A DNA stretch of 64,000 nucleotides. It comes from Flavobacteriaceae bacterium (GTDB taxonomy: Bacteria > Bacteroidota > Bacteroidia > Flavobacteriales > Weeksellaceae). Of this stretch, positions 1 to 10,109 are shown piece by piece. A program made the translations under genes and the position numbers. The stretch lies in the NCBI GenBank assembly GCA_004359435.1, contig PTET01000002.1, forward strand, positions 84,278-148,277, read 5' to 3'. How positions within the stretch are numbered: the stretch's first letter is position 1; every line of letters begins with the position of its first letter. Below the pieces are notes generated by a model that saw only the letters and a program-made list of their open reading frames with translations, made no database searches and had not been told where the DNA came from.

Positions 1-176
1 TTTTTTAAAATATCGATGAGATTATCTACATCAACAATTCGAGGAATGTTGGTAATGGTTACTTTTTGATCGGTCAAAAGTACTGCGCAAAGTACTTGTA
101 AGGCTTCGTTTTTGGCTCCTTGTGGGGTTACACTTCCACTTAGTTTTTTTCCACCTTTGATTTTAAAAGACTCCAT
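1..176 (-). CDS. murA: UDP-N-acetylglucosamine 1-carboxyvinyltransferase, N-terminal part
   Basis: The gene runs off the left edge; only about 58 N-terminal residues are visible. The translation starts MESFKIKGGKKLSG and contains QGAKNEALQVLC, the MurA N-terminal signature with the substrate-binding Lys-Asn pair, followed by a TITNIP stretch. MurA adds enolpyruvate to UDP-GlcNAc in the first committed step of peptidoglycan synthesis in the cytosol. The ATG follows the DUF4290 stop codon with no gap (TAA then ATG), so the two genes are almost certainly translationally coupled. The active-site Cys loop lies outside the window. The family call is secure from the N-terminus alone. Confidence 0.93.
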   Translation of the reverse strand, partial: MESFKIKGGKKLSGSVTPQGAKNEALQVLCAVLLTDQKVTITNIPRIVDVDNLIDILK

Positions 177-797
177 TTAGATTCGATTTTTGTTTCGATT
201 TTTGTTTCGATTTTTATTGTTTTTTTTGGGTTTAATCTCACGTTGATCAGAGAGATCTACAAAAGCCAAAACAGGAAAATCGCGTTTAAATTTAAGTGCA
301 CCATCAGACATATCCTCCACATGCTGCCAAATTATGCTATCTTCCACATGGTCTTTGTTCCATTTTAGATAGCATTTTTTCATGTAGTTTGCCGTTGCGA
401 TGGTTAGTGCATCTTTTTTATCTCCGTCTTCCAGTTGAGAGGTTTGCTCAATTAAACTTTGCACGTTTCTTCCGTAATAGCGGTATTTGTAATTGGGAAC
501 CGGATAGGGAATTCTATCGGGCTTGGTGAACAAAACTTCTTTGGTTGGAGTTTCAACGGGACAGTCCACCTGAAGCTGAAAATCGGACATAATAAACAGC
601 TGATCCCAAAGTTTGTGTTGAAAATCGGGAATGTCTCTAAGATGTGGATTTAAGGTTCCCATCACAGAGATGATGTAATGGGCAAATTGATTTCTTTTTT
701 GGCGGTCTTCAATGGTTAGACAATGATCTACCATTTGTTGGAGATGTCTGCCGTATTCAGGGATAATCAATTCTTTTCTCGAAGTGTTGTATTGCAT
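177..797 (-). CDS. DUF4290 family protein
   Basis: A 206-residue soluble protein starting MQYNTSRKELIIPEYGRHLQ, with the N-terminal pattern typical of DUF4290, a Bacteroidota-specific family found beside murA. It has no signal peptide or membrane segment. The function is unknown; the placement directly before murA suggests a cell-wall or growth link, which is inference. The last 20 or so residues are strongly basic and low in complexity (KPKKNNKNRNKNRNKNRI), produced by a 12-bp tandem DNA repeat. Such a tail could bind nucleic acid or acidic surfaces, or may simply be disordered. Its stop codon abuts the murA start. Confidence 0.85.
   Translation of the reverse strand: MQYNTSRKELIIPEYGRHLQQMVDHCLTIEDRQKRNQFAHYIISVMGTLNPHLRDIPDFQHKLWDQLFIMSDFQLQVDCPVETPTKEVLFTKPDRIPYPVPNYKYRYYGRNVQSLIEQTSQLEDGDKKDALTIATANYMKKCYLKWNKDHVEDSIIWQHVEDMSDGALKFKRDFPVLAFVDLSDQREIKPKKNNKNRNKNRNKNRI
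184..219. repeat. 12-bp tandem repeat in the DUF4290 C-terminus
   Basis: Three copies, the last imperfect, of CGATTTTTGTTT lie head to tail. On the minus strand each unit encodes the four residues NKNR. The unit length is a multiple of three, so copy-number change would lengthen or shorten the basic tail without a frameshift. Confidence 0.8.
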
Positions 798-1033
798 GGC
801 TCAAATGTACAATTTTATCTAAAATAGGAGAATTAAATCTTTGTCAAAATTTTATTTTCATGCGGTTTTGGTTTTATAACCCAAAAGCCTCCCCGTTTTA
901 AAACCCCTTTATTTTGGGTAGAATCACTAAAGAAAATCTTAAAAATCAATTGCAGTTTTGTAACATCAAACCACTTATCCAACCCATAGAAATCTATGCA
1001 AAAAATCTACCTAATTTATTAAAATTGATTCTC

Positions 1034-1649
1034 ATGAGCAAGAAGTACTTAACATTGTTAACCGCATTTTTGGGGACAATGTCATATTCACAGGTAGGTA
1101 TTGATACCAACAATCCTGCTGCCACCCTAGATGTAACAGGGAAAGCAACCTCAGCCACGACCATTGATGGAGTAATTCCACCAAGGCTAACCGGAAATCA
1201 GCTCAAGGCCAAAGATGCAGTCTATACAGCGGCCCAAACCGGAGCCATTGTGTATATTTCTGCGGCAGCATCTCCCACAACAACCAAAACCGCCAATGTA
1301 ACCAGTGCAGGGTATTATTATTTTGATGGAACGATTTGGAAAGGTATGGGCGGAGCTTCTCCATCTGCAGCGTACAAAATAGCAGGTACCATTCCAACAA
1401 CAGGAACCACGGGAATTACTTCATATACGGATGAAGCAGGGGTTTCTACCACAACGCTTCCATCCAATGATTGTTTCTTTTAATGGGAATTCTGCAATGG
1501 CAGTCAATACTTTTGCTACGTTCAAAATTACAACTCCAACCAGAATCAGAATTGGAACCAGAGATGAAAGCGATGTAGTTAAAATCGAAAAAGGACCTGC
1601 TACAGGTATGCCCAATGTATATACGCTTGCTATTTTGAAATTGGAGTGA
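1034..1649 (+). pseudogene. Secreted VGIDT-type surface protein, frameshifted
   Basis: The first part begins MSKKYLTLLTAFLGTMSYSQ, a signal peptide, followed by VGIDTNNPAATLDVTG, a motif common at the mature N-terminus of flavobacterial surface or tail-fibre-like proteins. It then has a Ser/Thr/Ala-rich stretch and stops at 1481-1483. The next frame carries on without a break (FNGNSAMAVNTFATFKI) to a stop at 1649 and reads like the missing C-terminal domain. The change from frame 2 to frame 3 near 1470 needs a one-base insertion or a two-base loss, or a longer deletion. I start it at ATG 1034 rather than the earlier ORF start because that gives a clean signal peptide. The product would be extracellular; no specific function is recognised. 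Confidence 0.65.
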
Positions 1650-1670
1650 TAGTATAACCTCCATTAAATT

Positions 1671-1702
1671 AAAAAACCGTTTCCTTTTGGATACGGTTTT
1701 TT
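1671..1702. terminator. Intrinsic terminator
   Basis: Inverted repeat AAAAAACCGT / ACGGTTTTTT around a 12-base loop, ending in a T-run. It lies 21 bp after the broken surface-protein gene and also downstream of the leftward pirin gene, so it may serve both. Confidence 0.75.
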
Positions 1703-1733
1703 TGTGTTTTCTAGCGATGATTTATTTTAATAT

Positions 1734-2447
1734 TTAAAACTCCATTGGCACTTCCATAAGCAATATTTTGCTGTTTTTTTGGGCTTTGATTTCAAAAGAA
1801 GGGGTTTCCCAAATCCCAAGGGCATCACGGAAAGAAAGTTTTTGGTTTTCCACCTCAAATTCTCCTTCTATGTTGAGCACAAAAACACCGTTTTTGGGGT
1901 CTTGTAAGGTGTAGGAAAGGGTAGTGTCCGAAGAAAAATCACCCATAAAAAACCATGCGTTTTGGTGAATCCAAACCCCTTGATCTTCCTTGTTTGGGGA
2001 GAGAATTTGGTAAATTTCATTTTCTTTTTTGAGACTCGAAATCTTGATTTGGTCGTACCTAGGAGTTACATTTCTTTGATTTGGTATCACCCAAATTTGA
2101 AACAACTTCACCTCTTGGGTTTGGCTGGCATTGAATTCACTGTGCTGAATTCCAGTTCCAGCACTCATCACTTGTATGTCTCCACTTTCAATGGTGGTTC
2201 CATTTCCCATGCTGTCTTTGTGAGCCAATGCCCCAGAGGTAGGAATGGTGATGATTTCCATATTGTCATGGGGATGGGTAGCAAAACCACCTCCACCAGC
2301 AACGGTATCATCATTGATTACCCGAAGTGCTCCAAAATGCATGCGTCTTGGATTGTAATAAGAGGCAAAACTAAAATAATGTTTGGCATTGAGCCATCCG
2401 TGGTTTGCAAATCCTCTTTGTGATGCTGGGTGAAGTTCTGTTTTCAT
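1734..2447 (-). CDS. Pirin family protein (bicupin, YhhW-like)
   Basis: A 237-residue pirin-family bicupin. The N-terminal cupin carries the metal-binding pattern HPHDNMEIIT (about residues 59-68) with a later HSEFN, matching the His/His/His/Glu iron site of pirins. The opening (SQRGFANHGWLNAKHYFSFASYYNP) and length fit the YhhW/quercetinase-like subgroup. Family members bind Fe and some cleave quercetin, while others are redox-linked regulators, so the substrate here is open. It is cytosolic and transcribed leftward, divergent from acs, with a 218-bp shared upstream region holding a 12-bp palindrome. No defects are visible. Confidence 0.88.
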   Translation of the reverse strand: MKTELHPASQRGFANHGWLNAKHYFSFASYYNPRRMHFGALRVINDDTVAGGGGFATHPHDNMEIITIPTSGALAHKDSMGNGTTIESGDIQVMSAGTGIQHSEFNASQTQEVKLFQIWVIPNQRNVTPRYDQIKISSLKKENEIYQILSPNKEDQGVWIHQNAWFFMGDFSSDTTLSYTLQDPKNGVFVLNIEGEFEVENQKLSFRDALGIWETPSFEIKAQKNSKILLMEVPMEF

Positions 2448-2508
2448 AGTATAGATATTTTACTTGTGATGTAAATTGAGCTTTATTTAATTGTTGTAAG
2501 TGCAAATG

Positions 2509-2520
2509 TTGTATATACAA
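2509..2520. promoter_or_regulatory. Perfect 12-bp palindrome between pirin and acs
   Basis: TTGTATATACAA reads the same on both strands and lies 62 bp upstream of the pirin start in the divergent pirin/acs region. It could be an operator half-site pair or chance in AT-rich DNA. Confidence 0.3.
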
Positions 2521-2665
2521 ATATATAAATTTATTTTCAAGGATTCAAATCAAAATGGATATAATTCAGACGATTTATTTGATTCAAAAAATTAGTTTTC
2601 ATCGAAAATATCTTTAAATTTAAAACATTCAAATCCATTTTCACAAAGAAAAAATTAAACAAAAG

Positions 2666-4573
2666 ATGAGTGATTATATCCTTGAGAATCTCGAACATTA
2701 TTTTAAGATGTACAACAAATCGGTTCGGTCTCCCAAAAAATTTTGGAGTCAAATAGCCGATGAAAACTTTACTTGGTGCCAAAAATGGGACAAAGTATTA
2801 GAATACGACATGCAAGAAGCCCAGTTCAAATGGTTTTTGAATGCCAAAGTGAATATAACCAATAACTGTTTGGATAGACATTTGGCCAATTCTGGTGATA
2901 AAACCGCCATTATTTTTGAACCCAACGACCCCAAAGAAGAAGCCCAACACATCACCTATAATGAGTTGTATGTAAGAGTTTCCAAGATGGCAAATGTATT
3001 GAAAGATCAAGGTATTCAAAAAGGAGACAGGGTTTGTATTTATTTGCCAATGATACCCGAGCTAGCAGTTTCGGTTTTGGCTTGTGCCAGAATTGGTGCC
3101 ATTCATTCGGTTGTTTTTGCAGGATTTTCGGCCACTGCAGTTTCTTCTCGAATCAACGATTCTTCTTGTAAAATGGTAATTACCTCAGACGGAAGTTATA
3201 GAGGAAGCAAAGCCATCGATCTAAAAGGCATTGTAGATGAAGCGCTTGAGAATTCTCCCAGTGTAGAAAAAGTTTTGGTGGTACAAAGAACAGGAACAAA
3301 GGTAAACATGAAGGAAGGTAGAGACATTTGGCTCAAACCTTTGTTGGATGCTGCTTTGGCTAACAATGTTGCTCAGGTTATGGACGCCGAAGATCCGCTT
3401 TTTATTTTGTATACTTCCGGTTCTACCGGTAAACCCAAAGGCATGGTACATACCACCGCTGGGTACATGGTGCAAACAGCTTATTCTTTTAAAAATGTGT
3501 TTAATTATCAGCAAAACGATGTCTATTGGTGTACCGCAGACATTGGATGGATTACAGGACATTCTTATATACTATACGGTCCACTTTTAAATGGAGCTAC
3601 AACCATTATTTTTGAAGGAGTGCCTTCTTATCCAGATTTTTCACGTTTTTGGCAAATCATCGAAAAACACAAGGTCAATCAGTTTTATACAGCTCCAACT
3701 GCCATTCGGGCTTTGGCAAAAGAAAGTTTAGATTTTATTCAACCCTATTCATTGGAATCTTTAAAGGTGATAGGTTCTGTGGGAGAGCCCATCAACGAAG
3801 AAGCTTGGCATTGGTACAACACCCATGTTGGAGGAAAACGTTGCCCGGTGGTAGATACTTGGTGGCAAACCGAAACTGGAAGCATCATGATTTCTCCCAT
3901 TTCTTTTGTTACTCCAACCAAACCTACCTATGCTTCGCTTCCTCTTCCTGGAATTCAACCTGTTTTGATGGATGAATTGAAAAACGAAATTCAGGGAAAT
4001 CAAGTAACAGGCAGTTTGTGCATCAAATTTCCATGGCCCAGTATGGCAAGAACCATTTGGGGCGATCATCAGCGTTATAAAGAAACCTATTTTACCGCCT
4101 TTCCCGGGAAATATTTCACTGGCGATGGGGCACTAAGAGACGAAGTGGGTTATTATAGAATTACCGGTCGAGTGGATGATGTAATTATTGTTTCTGGACA
4201 CAACTTGGGTACAGCTCCCATCGAAGATGCTATCAACGAGCATCCTGCCGTGGCAGAAAGCGCCATTGTTGGATTTCCTCATGACATTAAAGGAAATGCC
4301 TTGTATGGTTACGTGATTTTAAAAGAAGTAGGTGAAGCCTTAAACCAAGGAAACTTAGCCAAAGAGATCAACCAGTTAATATCCGACCAAATTGGCCCCA
4401 TTGCCAAATTAGATAAAATACAGTTTGTAAGCGGTCTCCCTAAAACCCGATCAGGCAAAATTATGCGAAGAATCTTACGCAAAATAGCTGAAGGTGATTT
4501 CTCTAATTTTGGAGACATTACCACGCTTTTAAATCCCGAAATTGTAGAAGAAATCAAAAATGGAAAGGTCTAA
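2666..4573 (+). CDS. acs: Acetyl-CoA synthetase, AMP-forming
   Basis: A full-length 635-residue ACS of the ANL superfamily. It makes acetyl-CoA from acetate, ATP and CoA through acetyl-AMP, in the cytosol. The P-loop-like A3 motif is YTSGSTGKPKG (about residue 250), the acetate-pocket region includes DTWWQTETG, the hinge region is GYYRITGRVDDVI, and the C-terminal catalytic Lys lies in PKTRSGKIMRR, the usual acetylation site. The ATG at 2666 gives the canonical N-terminus. It is monocistronic and convergent with the DUF3999 gene only 15 bp away. Nothing is odd about it. Confidence 0.97.
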   Translation: MSDYILENLEHYFKMYNKSVRSPKKFWSQIADENFTWCQKWDKVLEYDMQEAQFKWFLNAKVNITNNCLDRHLANSGDKTAIIFEPNDPKEEAQHITYNELYVRVSKMANVLKDQGIQKGDRVCIYLPMIPELAVSVLACARIGAIHSVVFAGFSATAVSSRINDSSCKMVITSDGSYRGSKAIDLKGIVDEALENSPSVEKVLVVQRTGTKVNMKEGRDIWLKPLLDAALANNVAQVMDAEDPLFILYTSGSTGKPKGMVHTTAGYMVQTAYSFKNVFNYQQNDVYWCTADIGWITGHSYILYGPLLNGATTIIFEGVPSYPDFSRFWQIIEKHKVNQFYTAPTAIRALAKESLDFIQPYSLESLKVIGSVGEPINEEAWHWYNTHVGGKRCPVVDTWWQTETGSIMISPISFVTPTKPTYASLPLPGIQPVLMDELKNEIQGNQVTGSLCIKFPWPSMARTIWGDHQRYKETYFTAFPGKYFTGDGALRDEVGYYRITGRVDDVIIVSGHNLGTAPIEDAINEHPAVAESAIVGFPHDIKGNALYGYVILKEVGEALNQGNLAKEINQLISDQIGPIAKLDKIQFVSGLPKTRSGKIMRRILRKIAEGDFSNFGDITTLLNPEIVEEIKNGKV

Positions 4574-4588
4574 ATAGAGGTGTTTTTT

Positions 4589-5833
4589 CTATTTGGACTG
4601 AAGCATTTTAAAAGAAAAATATCCCAACAGAAGCATCAAACTACCCAGCAAAACCCAAAGCAAAATCGAATTTTTTTGGTTTTTAGCAGGGGCATTTTTT
4701 TGCCCTATTGCAACTACATTTTTGTCTAGTTCAACTGGGGTAAGATTTTTTGAAAGCGAATCTTGAAAGTAGGCGATATCGTATTTTGGGGAGATTAAAC
4801 TAGAGTCTCCATAGGTAACATAATAACTTTCTGCTTTGGGAAATCGAACATAAAAAACAGGCAAACTACCCAAAACTTGGGTTTGAGCAAAACTCAGAGG
4901 TTCGTTGGGTCCGTTTTCGATGATGATTTTCAGCTTTTTTAGCCTTGTTTTGGGAAATGTATAAGTAGATGATTTTCCATAAACAAGATTTGTGTTTAAA
5001 AGGTTTTCCATGGGATAAATTACGCCTTTTTCGGTTTTTATTCCCTTAAGATTGTAGGAAATAGAAATGGGGCGATGATATTCGAAATTTGAAGTGGGAA
5101 AAAGTGCAATTTTGGATATTTCAACTGCCATTGGAAAATCCAAATCAATGGTGGTGGTTTTGTTTTTTTTGTCCTGAATCACCCTTTGATTTTGAACCGA
5201 AAATTCCATCAAACTTTCTTGAGTCGATTTCTTTGTGGTAAGCCCTGCTGATACCAATTTTGGGTCTATGTTTGATGCGATGAAAACCCTGTAATAACTG
5301 TAATTAGAGGGTGAAAATCTCAGGGTAGTGGAGCGTAAATGTTCCGAATTGTTCTCTAGGGAAACCAGTCTTTGGTCTTGGCTTAAAGTAAACCACTCAG
5401 ACTGATTGAAACTACCTTCAACGGTGGTTTTCCAGTCAAAATTAGATTGATTTAAGTTTAGCTCGATGCTTGAGATAGTAGAATTTTGATGTACCTTGAA
5501 AGTGTAATAGTATCCGTTTTGGGTTTTGGATTGGTTTAGAAGCTGAAATTCTATTGATTGTTCTTTAGACTTGTTTTGATTGTCCAAAAGAAAGTAGGGC
5601 ACTTCTAAGGTTTTGCTGTCTTTGGTTATAGCCCAAATTCTTAAATCTGAATAATCCAAATTGGTGTAGGCCAAAGCCTCTTTGGGAAGAGTGAGACTAT
5701 GCCACTGAGAGGTAACGCCTAAAACAGATTGTTTGTAGAGCGTATTTTTGTTTTCAGATTTTTCTTGTCCCTGAATGGTTGAGACAAAAAAGAGAAAAAT
5801 AAAGGATATAGCAATGTCAATCGACCTTTTCAT
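4589..5833 (-). CDS. DUF3999 family membrane-anchored protein
   Basis: About 414 residues from the ATG at 5833 (MKRSIDIAISFIFLFFVSTIQGQ, a clean signal peptide); the ORF track's start eight codons upstream looks less likely. The body is a long beta-rich periplasmic region and the C-terminus ends in one membrane helix (ILLWVLLGSLMLLLGYFSFKML) followed by a Lys. This matches DUF3999, which in many bacteria sits next to a DUF2339 multi-pass membrane protein as here. The first 17 bp overlap the end of the DUF2339 reading frame, implying coupled translation. The role is unknown; the pair is presumed to act together in the envelope. Confidence 0.8.
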   Translation of the reverse strand: MKRSIDIAISFIFLFFVSTIQGQEKSENKNTLYKQSVLGVTSQWHSLTLPKEALAYTNLDYSDLRIWAITKDSKTLEVPYFLLDNQNKSKEQSIEFQLLNQSKTQNGYYYTFKVHQNSTISSIELNLNQSNFDWKTTVEGSFNQSEWFTLSQDQRLVSLENNSEHLRSTTLRFSPSNYSYYRVFIASNIDPKLVSAGLTTKKSTQESLMEFSVQNQRVIQDKKNKTTTIDLDFPMAVEISKIALFPTSNFEYHRPISISYNLKGIKTEKGVIYPMENLLNTNLVYGKSSTYTFPKTRLKKLKIIIENGPNEPLSFAQTQVLGSLPVFYVRFPKAESYYVTYGDSSLISPKYDIAYFQDSLSKNLTPVELDKNVVAIGQKNAPAKNQKNSILLWVLLGSLMLLLGYFSFKMLQSK

Positions 5834-7675
5834 CTTGAAAAAATTTATTGTAAACATAAGACATCAAAAGTAACAAAATACCAAGCGAAACAAGCACCAA
5901 GGTTTTTTCTAGGGTAGAAAGATCGATTAGATCTACCACAAAGAGTTTGACAAGAGTAACCCCAAAAAGTGCCATCGAGGCCAGTCTAAGGTGTTTTTTC
6001 TTTGTTCTAATTCCAAGGAAAATCAGAACAAGTGCATAAAGTCCCCAAAGAATAGATTTTTGAATCGAAAAAGGAGAGGCGTATCCCAACTTATCTAACC
6101 AAAAATCAAGTTCAATTCCCAAAAACAGCAAAATACTTCCATGGGTAACTAGCTCCAAAATCATGTTTCGGGTTGGATTTTGGTTGAACAGATTTAAATT
6201 GCTTTGAATGTTTTTAAGGATATAAAACATGGCTCCATAAAACACATAAGGCATAACAAGAAGGAACTTAGATGCTTGAAAGTAAGCATTGGGTCTAAAA
6301 TAGGTATCTCTAAAATCCCGAGTAATTTGGTTCGAATTTATAATGATGCACAAAAATATCACAGTAAAACTCACCCAGAGAAAATCTGCCAGACCTTTGT
6401 CTTTGAATTTTTTAAGGTTCAAAAAGGAGATTCCCCCTAAGAACAATAAGAAGTAACCGGCAAGTACCGAATCATTAAAAATTATCAAACTTGGGTTTTT
6501 TTCTGAATTTTGGCCAGTGATATCAATGGCAGAGGAGTCTATCCAGCGGCTAAAAACAAGATTAATTTCTCTAAAGAAGGTATAAAAGAGTACCACGGTA
6601 AAGCAAATCAAAAGGATTTTTAAAGCTGCTTTCCAATTGTCTTTAATTGGAGCAAGGGCGGTGGTTTTGGGGTTTCTGTAAAACAGATTCGCAAGCCAGC
6701 CCAAACAAAAAACATAAACCAAATTGGTGGCAAACATAGAGTTGAAGAAGGCTTTCCTGTATCCAAAATAACTTGCATCTTCCCAATCTTGCCAAAGGCT
6801 AACAAGGGCGATTAAAAACAGAGGATATGCAAAATATTGGTAAAGTGGAATTTGTTTTTTTACCCCAAGGGTAAACAAAAGACAGGTTTGAAGGATCCAA
6901 AAGATGCTCACAAAATGTCCTTCCAATTGAATGGGTACTGCTATGGTAACAAAAAGCAGTACCATAGAACATAAGCACCCACAATTCCCAAATGAGCAAT
7001 GATGGGTTTGTTGAAATTAAGAGCTGCAATCACAGAAAAAACCGTAAAAACAAACATCAAACCAAAACTTAGGTATTTTGAGAAAATCCCATAAAATTCG
7101 TGGGCAGAAAAGGTTACAAAATACATGATGGCAATGGACCCGCCCACAAGTATCGCCGAAAAATTTAGGTATTTTTCCTTGAGTTTCATTCCTGTTAAAA
7201 GTAGTGCCAAAGACATAACATAACCTGAGATTATTCTAACAATCGGCGGAACCAAATTGTTTTCTATTGAATATTTCATTCCGATTATAACACCAAACAG
7301 CAGCACCAAAATCCCGATTTTGCTGATAATACTGGTTCCAATCAAAGATTCAACCTGAGAAAAAGACTCCAAAAATTCTTCGAATACAGACGGGGTCTTT
7401 GCTTTTTCAACCGTTTTTTTGTTGCTAAAAATGTTTTGAGAAGGTGCAGATACAACCCACTTTTCATTTTCTTTTGAAGCTGGAATTTTGGCTATTTCTG
7501 GCTGCTCTTTGGAATGTTCTGCTTTGGGAAGCCGTATTGAACTTTGATCCTGTGTTTCTGATAAAAAGTCTAACTCCTTTTGTAGATTCTGTATTTTATC
7601 GGAGAACCTTTTTTGGTCCATCGCTAGCTGTTCCAACTGCATTTTCAGTTGAAGGATTCTAGGGTCTGTTTGCAT
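5817..7675 (-). pseudogene. DUF2339 multi-pass membrane protein, internal deletion and frameshift
   Basis: Two ORFs form one broken gene. The 5' part (6941-7675) starts MQTDPRILQLKMQLEQL with a coiled coil, a low-complexity linker and several membrane helices, ending near LGIVGAYVL. The 3' part (5817-6965, another frame) resumes at VLLFVTIAVPIQLEGHFVSIFW, normally found well over 100 residues further along in DUF2339, and continues through about ten helices. The join therefore lacks a block of helices as well as shifting frame. The fragments sum to about 620 residues, shorter than usual. Near 6950 the join region carries GGTACTGCT and AGCAGTACC as an inverted repeat. It pairs with the downstream DUF3999 gene. 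Without readthrough the protein cannot be made whole. Confidence 0.8.
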
Positions 7676-7720
7676 TTTTTTTGGTTTGATCCAAAGAACA
7701 AGGTAAGTAATTTTTTTGGG

Positions 7721-8671
7721 TTATTTTATAACCCTCACTTCGTTGATGAGGACTATGGGTTTGTTGGATATCAGTTTTAAAGCCATCACTCCTAGAAAAG
7801 AGGTGTATTTTCTGCCTTGAAACTCATACCACCAAAGGGATTGATACACAACACCCTGTTTTTCCATCAAATTGAACCAAATTTTGTCTTTTCCTTGGGT
7901 GATGCATTTGGACTGGGTGATTTTGTAACCGTTTCCTGTCCAACAAACCAAAGGTTTGTGGGTTGGAGTTTTGAGGTAAACCAATTTGCCAGCAGTCTCG
8001 ATTTTGTACACCTCTGGATTGACCCAAGTTCCATTTTTGTGGTTGTAAGTTAAATTTTCTATTTGCAGAGGAGCAGATTGATTGCCGAATTTCGTGTTCA
8101 AACTTATAAATGCGACAATTGATAAACAAACAGATATAACCCAAGGGGAAATTCTGGTTGATTTATGGATAGATTCCTGTTTTTCGGGCTGAAATTGGTT
8201 TATCAAAAATGCCATCGGCACCAACTGATACAAGACAAAACAGAAGATTCCTACGCTATAATGGAGCAAGTTTTCCTCTGTACAGTCAAGCAAAATCAGA
8301 GTAACAATCCGAAAATAATTGGAAAGGATATTGAAAAAAACAACCAAAACGGCAAAAACCAAAATTTGACCCATTCTGTATGTTTTTTGATGTTTCTTCT
8401 CTTCTAAGGTAAGCAAAATGGCACCCAAAAGAAGGCCAGTTTTGAACATGGAAAGCCCCATACAGGCAGTGTCGATGGAAATTTTTGCACCTCCAATTAC
8501 AAAATTGACACCCTCTACTTTTTGAATGTCCACAAAATTCTTGAGTGAAAAATAGACAACAGAACAAAGGGCTTGTTTGATTTGTGAAGTAGAATATTTT
8601 TCTTTTGAAAGTCTTACTGGATTCAAATGAACTGTTCTCAGAAAATTGAATTCTGGAGAGAGTTTCTGCAT
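7721..8671 (-). pseudogene. xrtN: Exosortase N-like protein, 5' truncated
   Basis: The ORF has the exosortase catalytic triad: Cys in IDTACMGLSM (about residue 70), Arg in NYFRIVTL (about 121) and His in LLHYSVG (about 137), each on a hydrophobic helix, then a C-terminal periplasmic domain of about 130 residues. Exosortases normally have four or five helices before the Cys; only about 70 mostly polar residues precede it here. An in-frame TGA lies just upstream of the ATG at 8671, and the preceding gene runs into this one in another frame. I read this as a deletion that removed the start of xrtN and the end of its VIT partner. The assignment to XrtN rather than XrtK rests on the VIT-type neighbour and the C-terminal domain. 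Confidence 0.7.
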
Positions 8672-10109
8672 GATTCAAATTGGGTCCTTTTATCTTCAAA
8701 CTTTGATAGAAGAGCCTATTTCCCTCCAATTTTAATGGAGTGGTAAACCCGCATTTGAAGGTTCTTGGAAGATCAAACGAAATGGGAAAAACCCTTACAA
8801 CCACTTTGTTTCCTTCTCTCCATTGCATCAGAGATGGGTCACGTGCTTCAACAGCTACAATTTGTTTGTAGGCTTTTTGGGCTTTTTCTTTGGTTGTCAG
8901 AACTCCTTTTCTTTCCACTCCATTTACCCAAAGCGAAAGAGAAGTGGCAACTGAACCTTCTGGTAGTTGAAACGAATAAATGGCTTCTTTTTGTCCCCAA
9001 GCGTTGATTTGGCTTGCAACATCAATGGTGATTTCAGTGTAGGCAAGTCTTTCTTTTTCAAAGATTTTCACATCTTGTTTGATGTTTTTGGTCACCAAAT
9101 CTTTTCCACTCCAAAGTTGTTCTTCGGTTTCCAATCTGTTGTCAAAATTGGATTTTAAGATATTGATTCGGTCGTCTTCACTCAACCCCAAATCTTTTGT
9201 AAACATTAGTCCAATATTGTAAATCGGGTTGTGGGTTCTTCTTTCATTGAATTGTTTCATTCCCAATCTTCTGCTTCCAAAAAAATTGTCCATGCTGTTG
9301 GTGCAGATATAAACGATGTCTTTCTTCAACAGAATATTGTTCAAAAAACCTGGTTTCAAGTTCTGGGAAACTTTGATATAAGCAGGCAAATCTTCCTCAA
9401 TATCAAAAGATTTGGTGATGAGATTTTCTTTCAATTTGCGGCTTTCAATATTCAAACTCACCACAAAAACCACCAAACCAAAAAAAACGGTGAGGATTCC
9501 AGACCAGAAGAATTTTTGGTTTGTTCTCTGTTCAGAAAGTTCTTTTTTCAATTTGACTATGTGAATGATTGTAACCACAAAAGGAACCAATCCATAGAAG
9601 CCCAAACCCAATGCCAAAACTCCAAGTAGAGAAATTGGCATGATAGGGATGAGATATACAAGATAATACAGAATCAGGACAAAAGTCGCCCCATTGAAAA
9701 AGTACACCAGTGGGTTGATTTTTTTGTTCAACAAATCAGAATACACAAAAAAGTTTGTAAAACAGAAGCAGAAGGTTGCCACATACACCCAAATGGGAAG
9801 ATTCTCAAAAATCCCCATCAACACATTGGTGCAAAAACATCCAACAAACCAATTGAGTATCAAAAACGGCATCAGATGCAAATATTTGTCTCTTGTTTTT
9901 TTTCTCCATATCAAAATGGTTATGGTAGTTCCATAAGAAAGTTCAAACAAGAGACCCAGAAAGCAGAGCATCTCTATGTCTCGAAATTCCATGTGTAAAC
10001 CAATCAAAGAGATTGTAAACAATACAAAACTCAATAAACTCACAATCACACTTACCCAAACACCAGGTTTATGTTCATGATTTTTGAGGATTTCAACTAT
10101 ATTTTTCAT
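8650..10109 (-). pseudogene. XrtN-system VIT domain protein, 3' truncated
   Basis: The intact part starts MKNIVEILKNHEHKPG, has about seven membrane helices in the first 230 residues, then a soluble region and a VIT (inter-alpha-trypsin inhibitor type) domain from about residue 345 (AYTEITIDVASQINAWGQKEAIYSF on to QKAYKQIVAVEARDPSLMQW). After about residue 485 (KIKGPNLNHAE) the ORF reads through the exosortase gene in the wrong frame and becomes Cys/Phe-rich nonsense, ending at 8286. The rest of the protein, including any C-terminal sorting signal, is gone. XrtN systems pair one VIT protein as the sole target with one exosortase; both members are damaged by the same event. Confidence 0.7.

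Noticed and set aside
8286-8649. C-terminal part of the 607-residue ORF 8286-10109 as real protein
   Set aside because: It is read out of frame through the exosortase gene and is rich in Cys/Phe/His without domain-like pattern.
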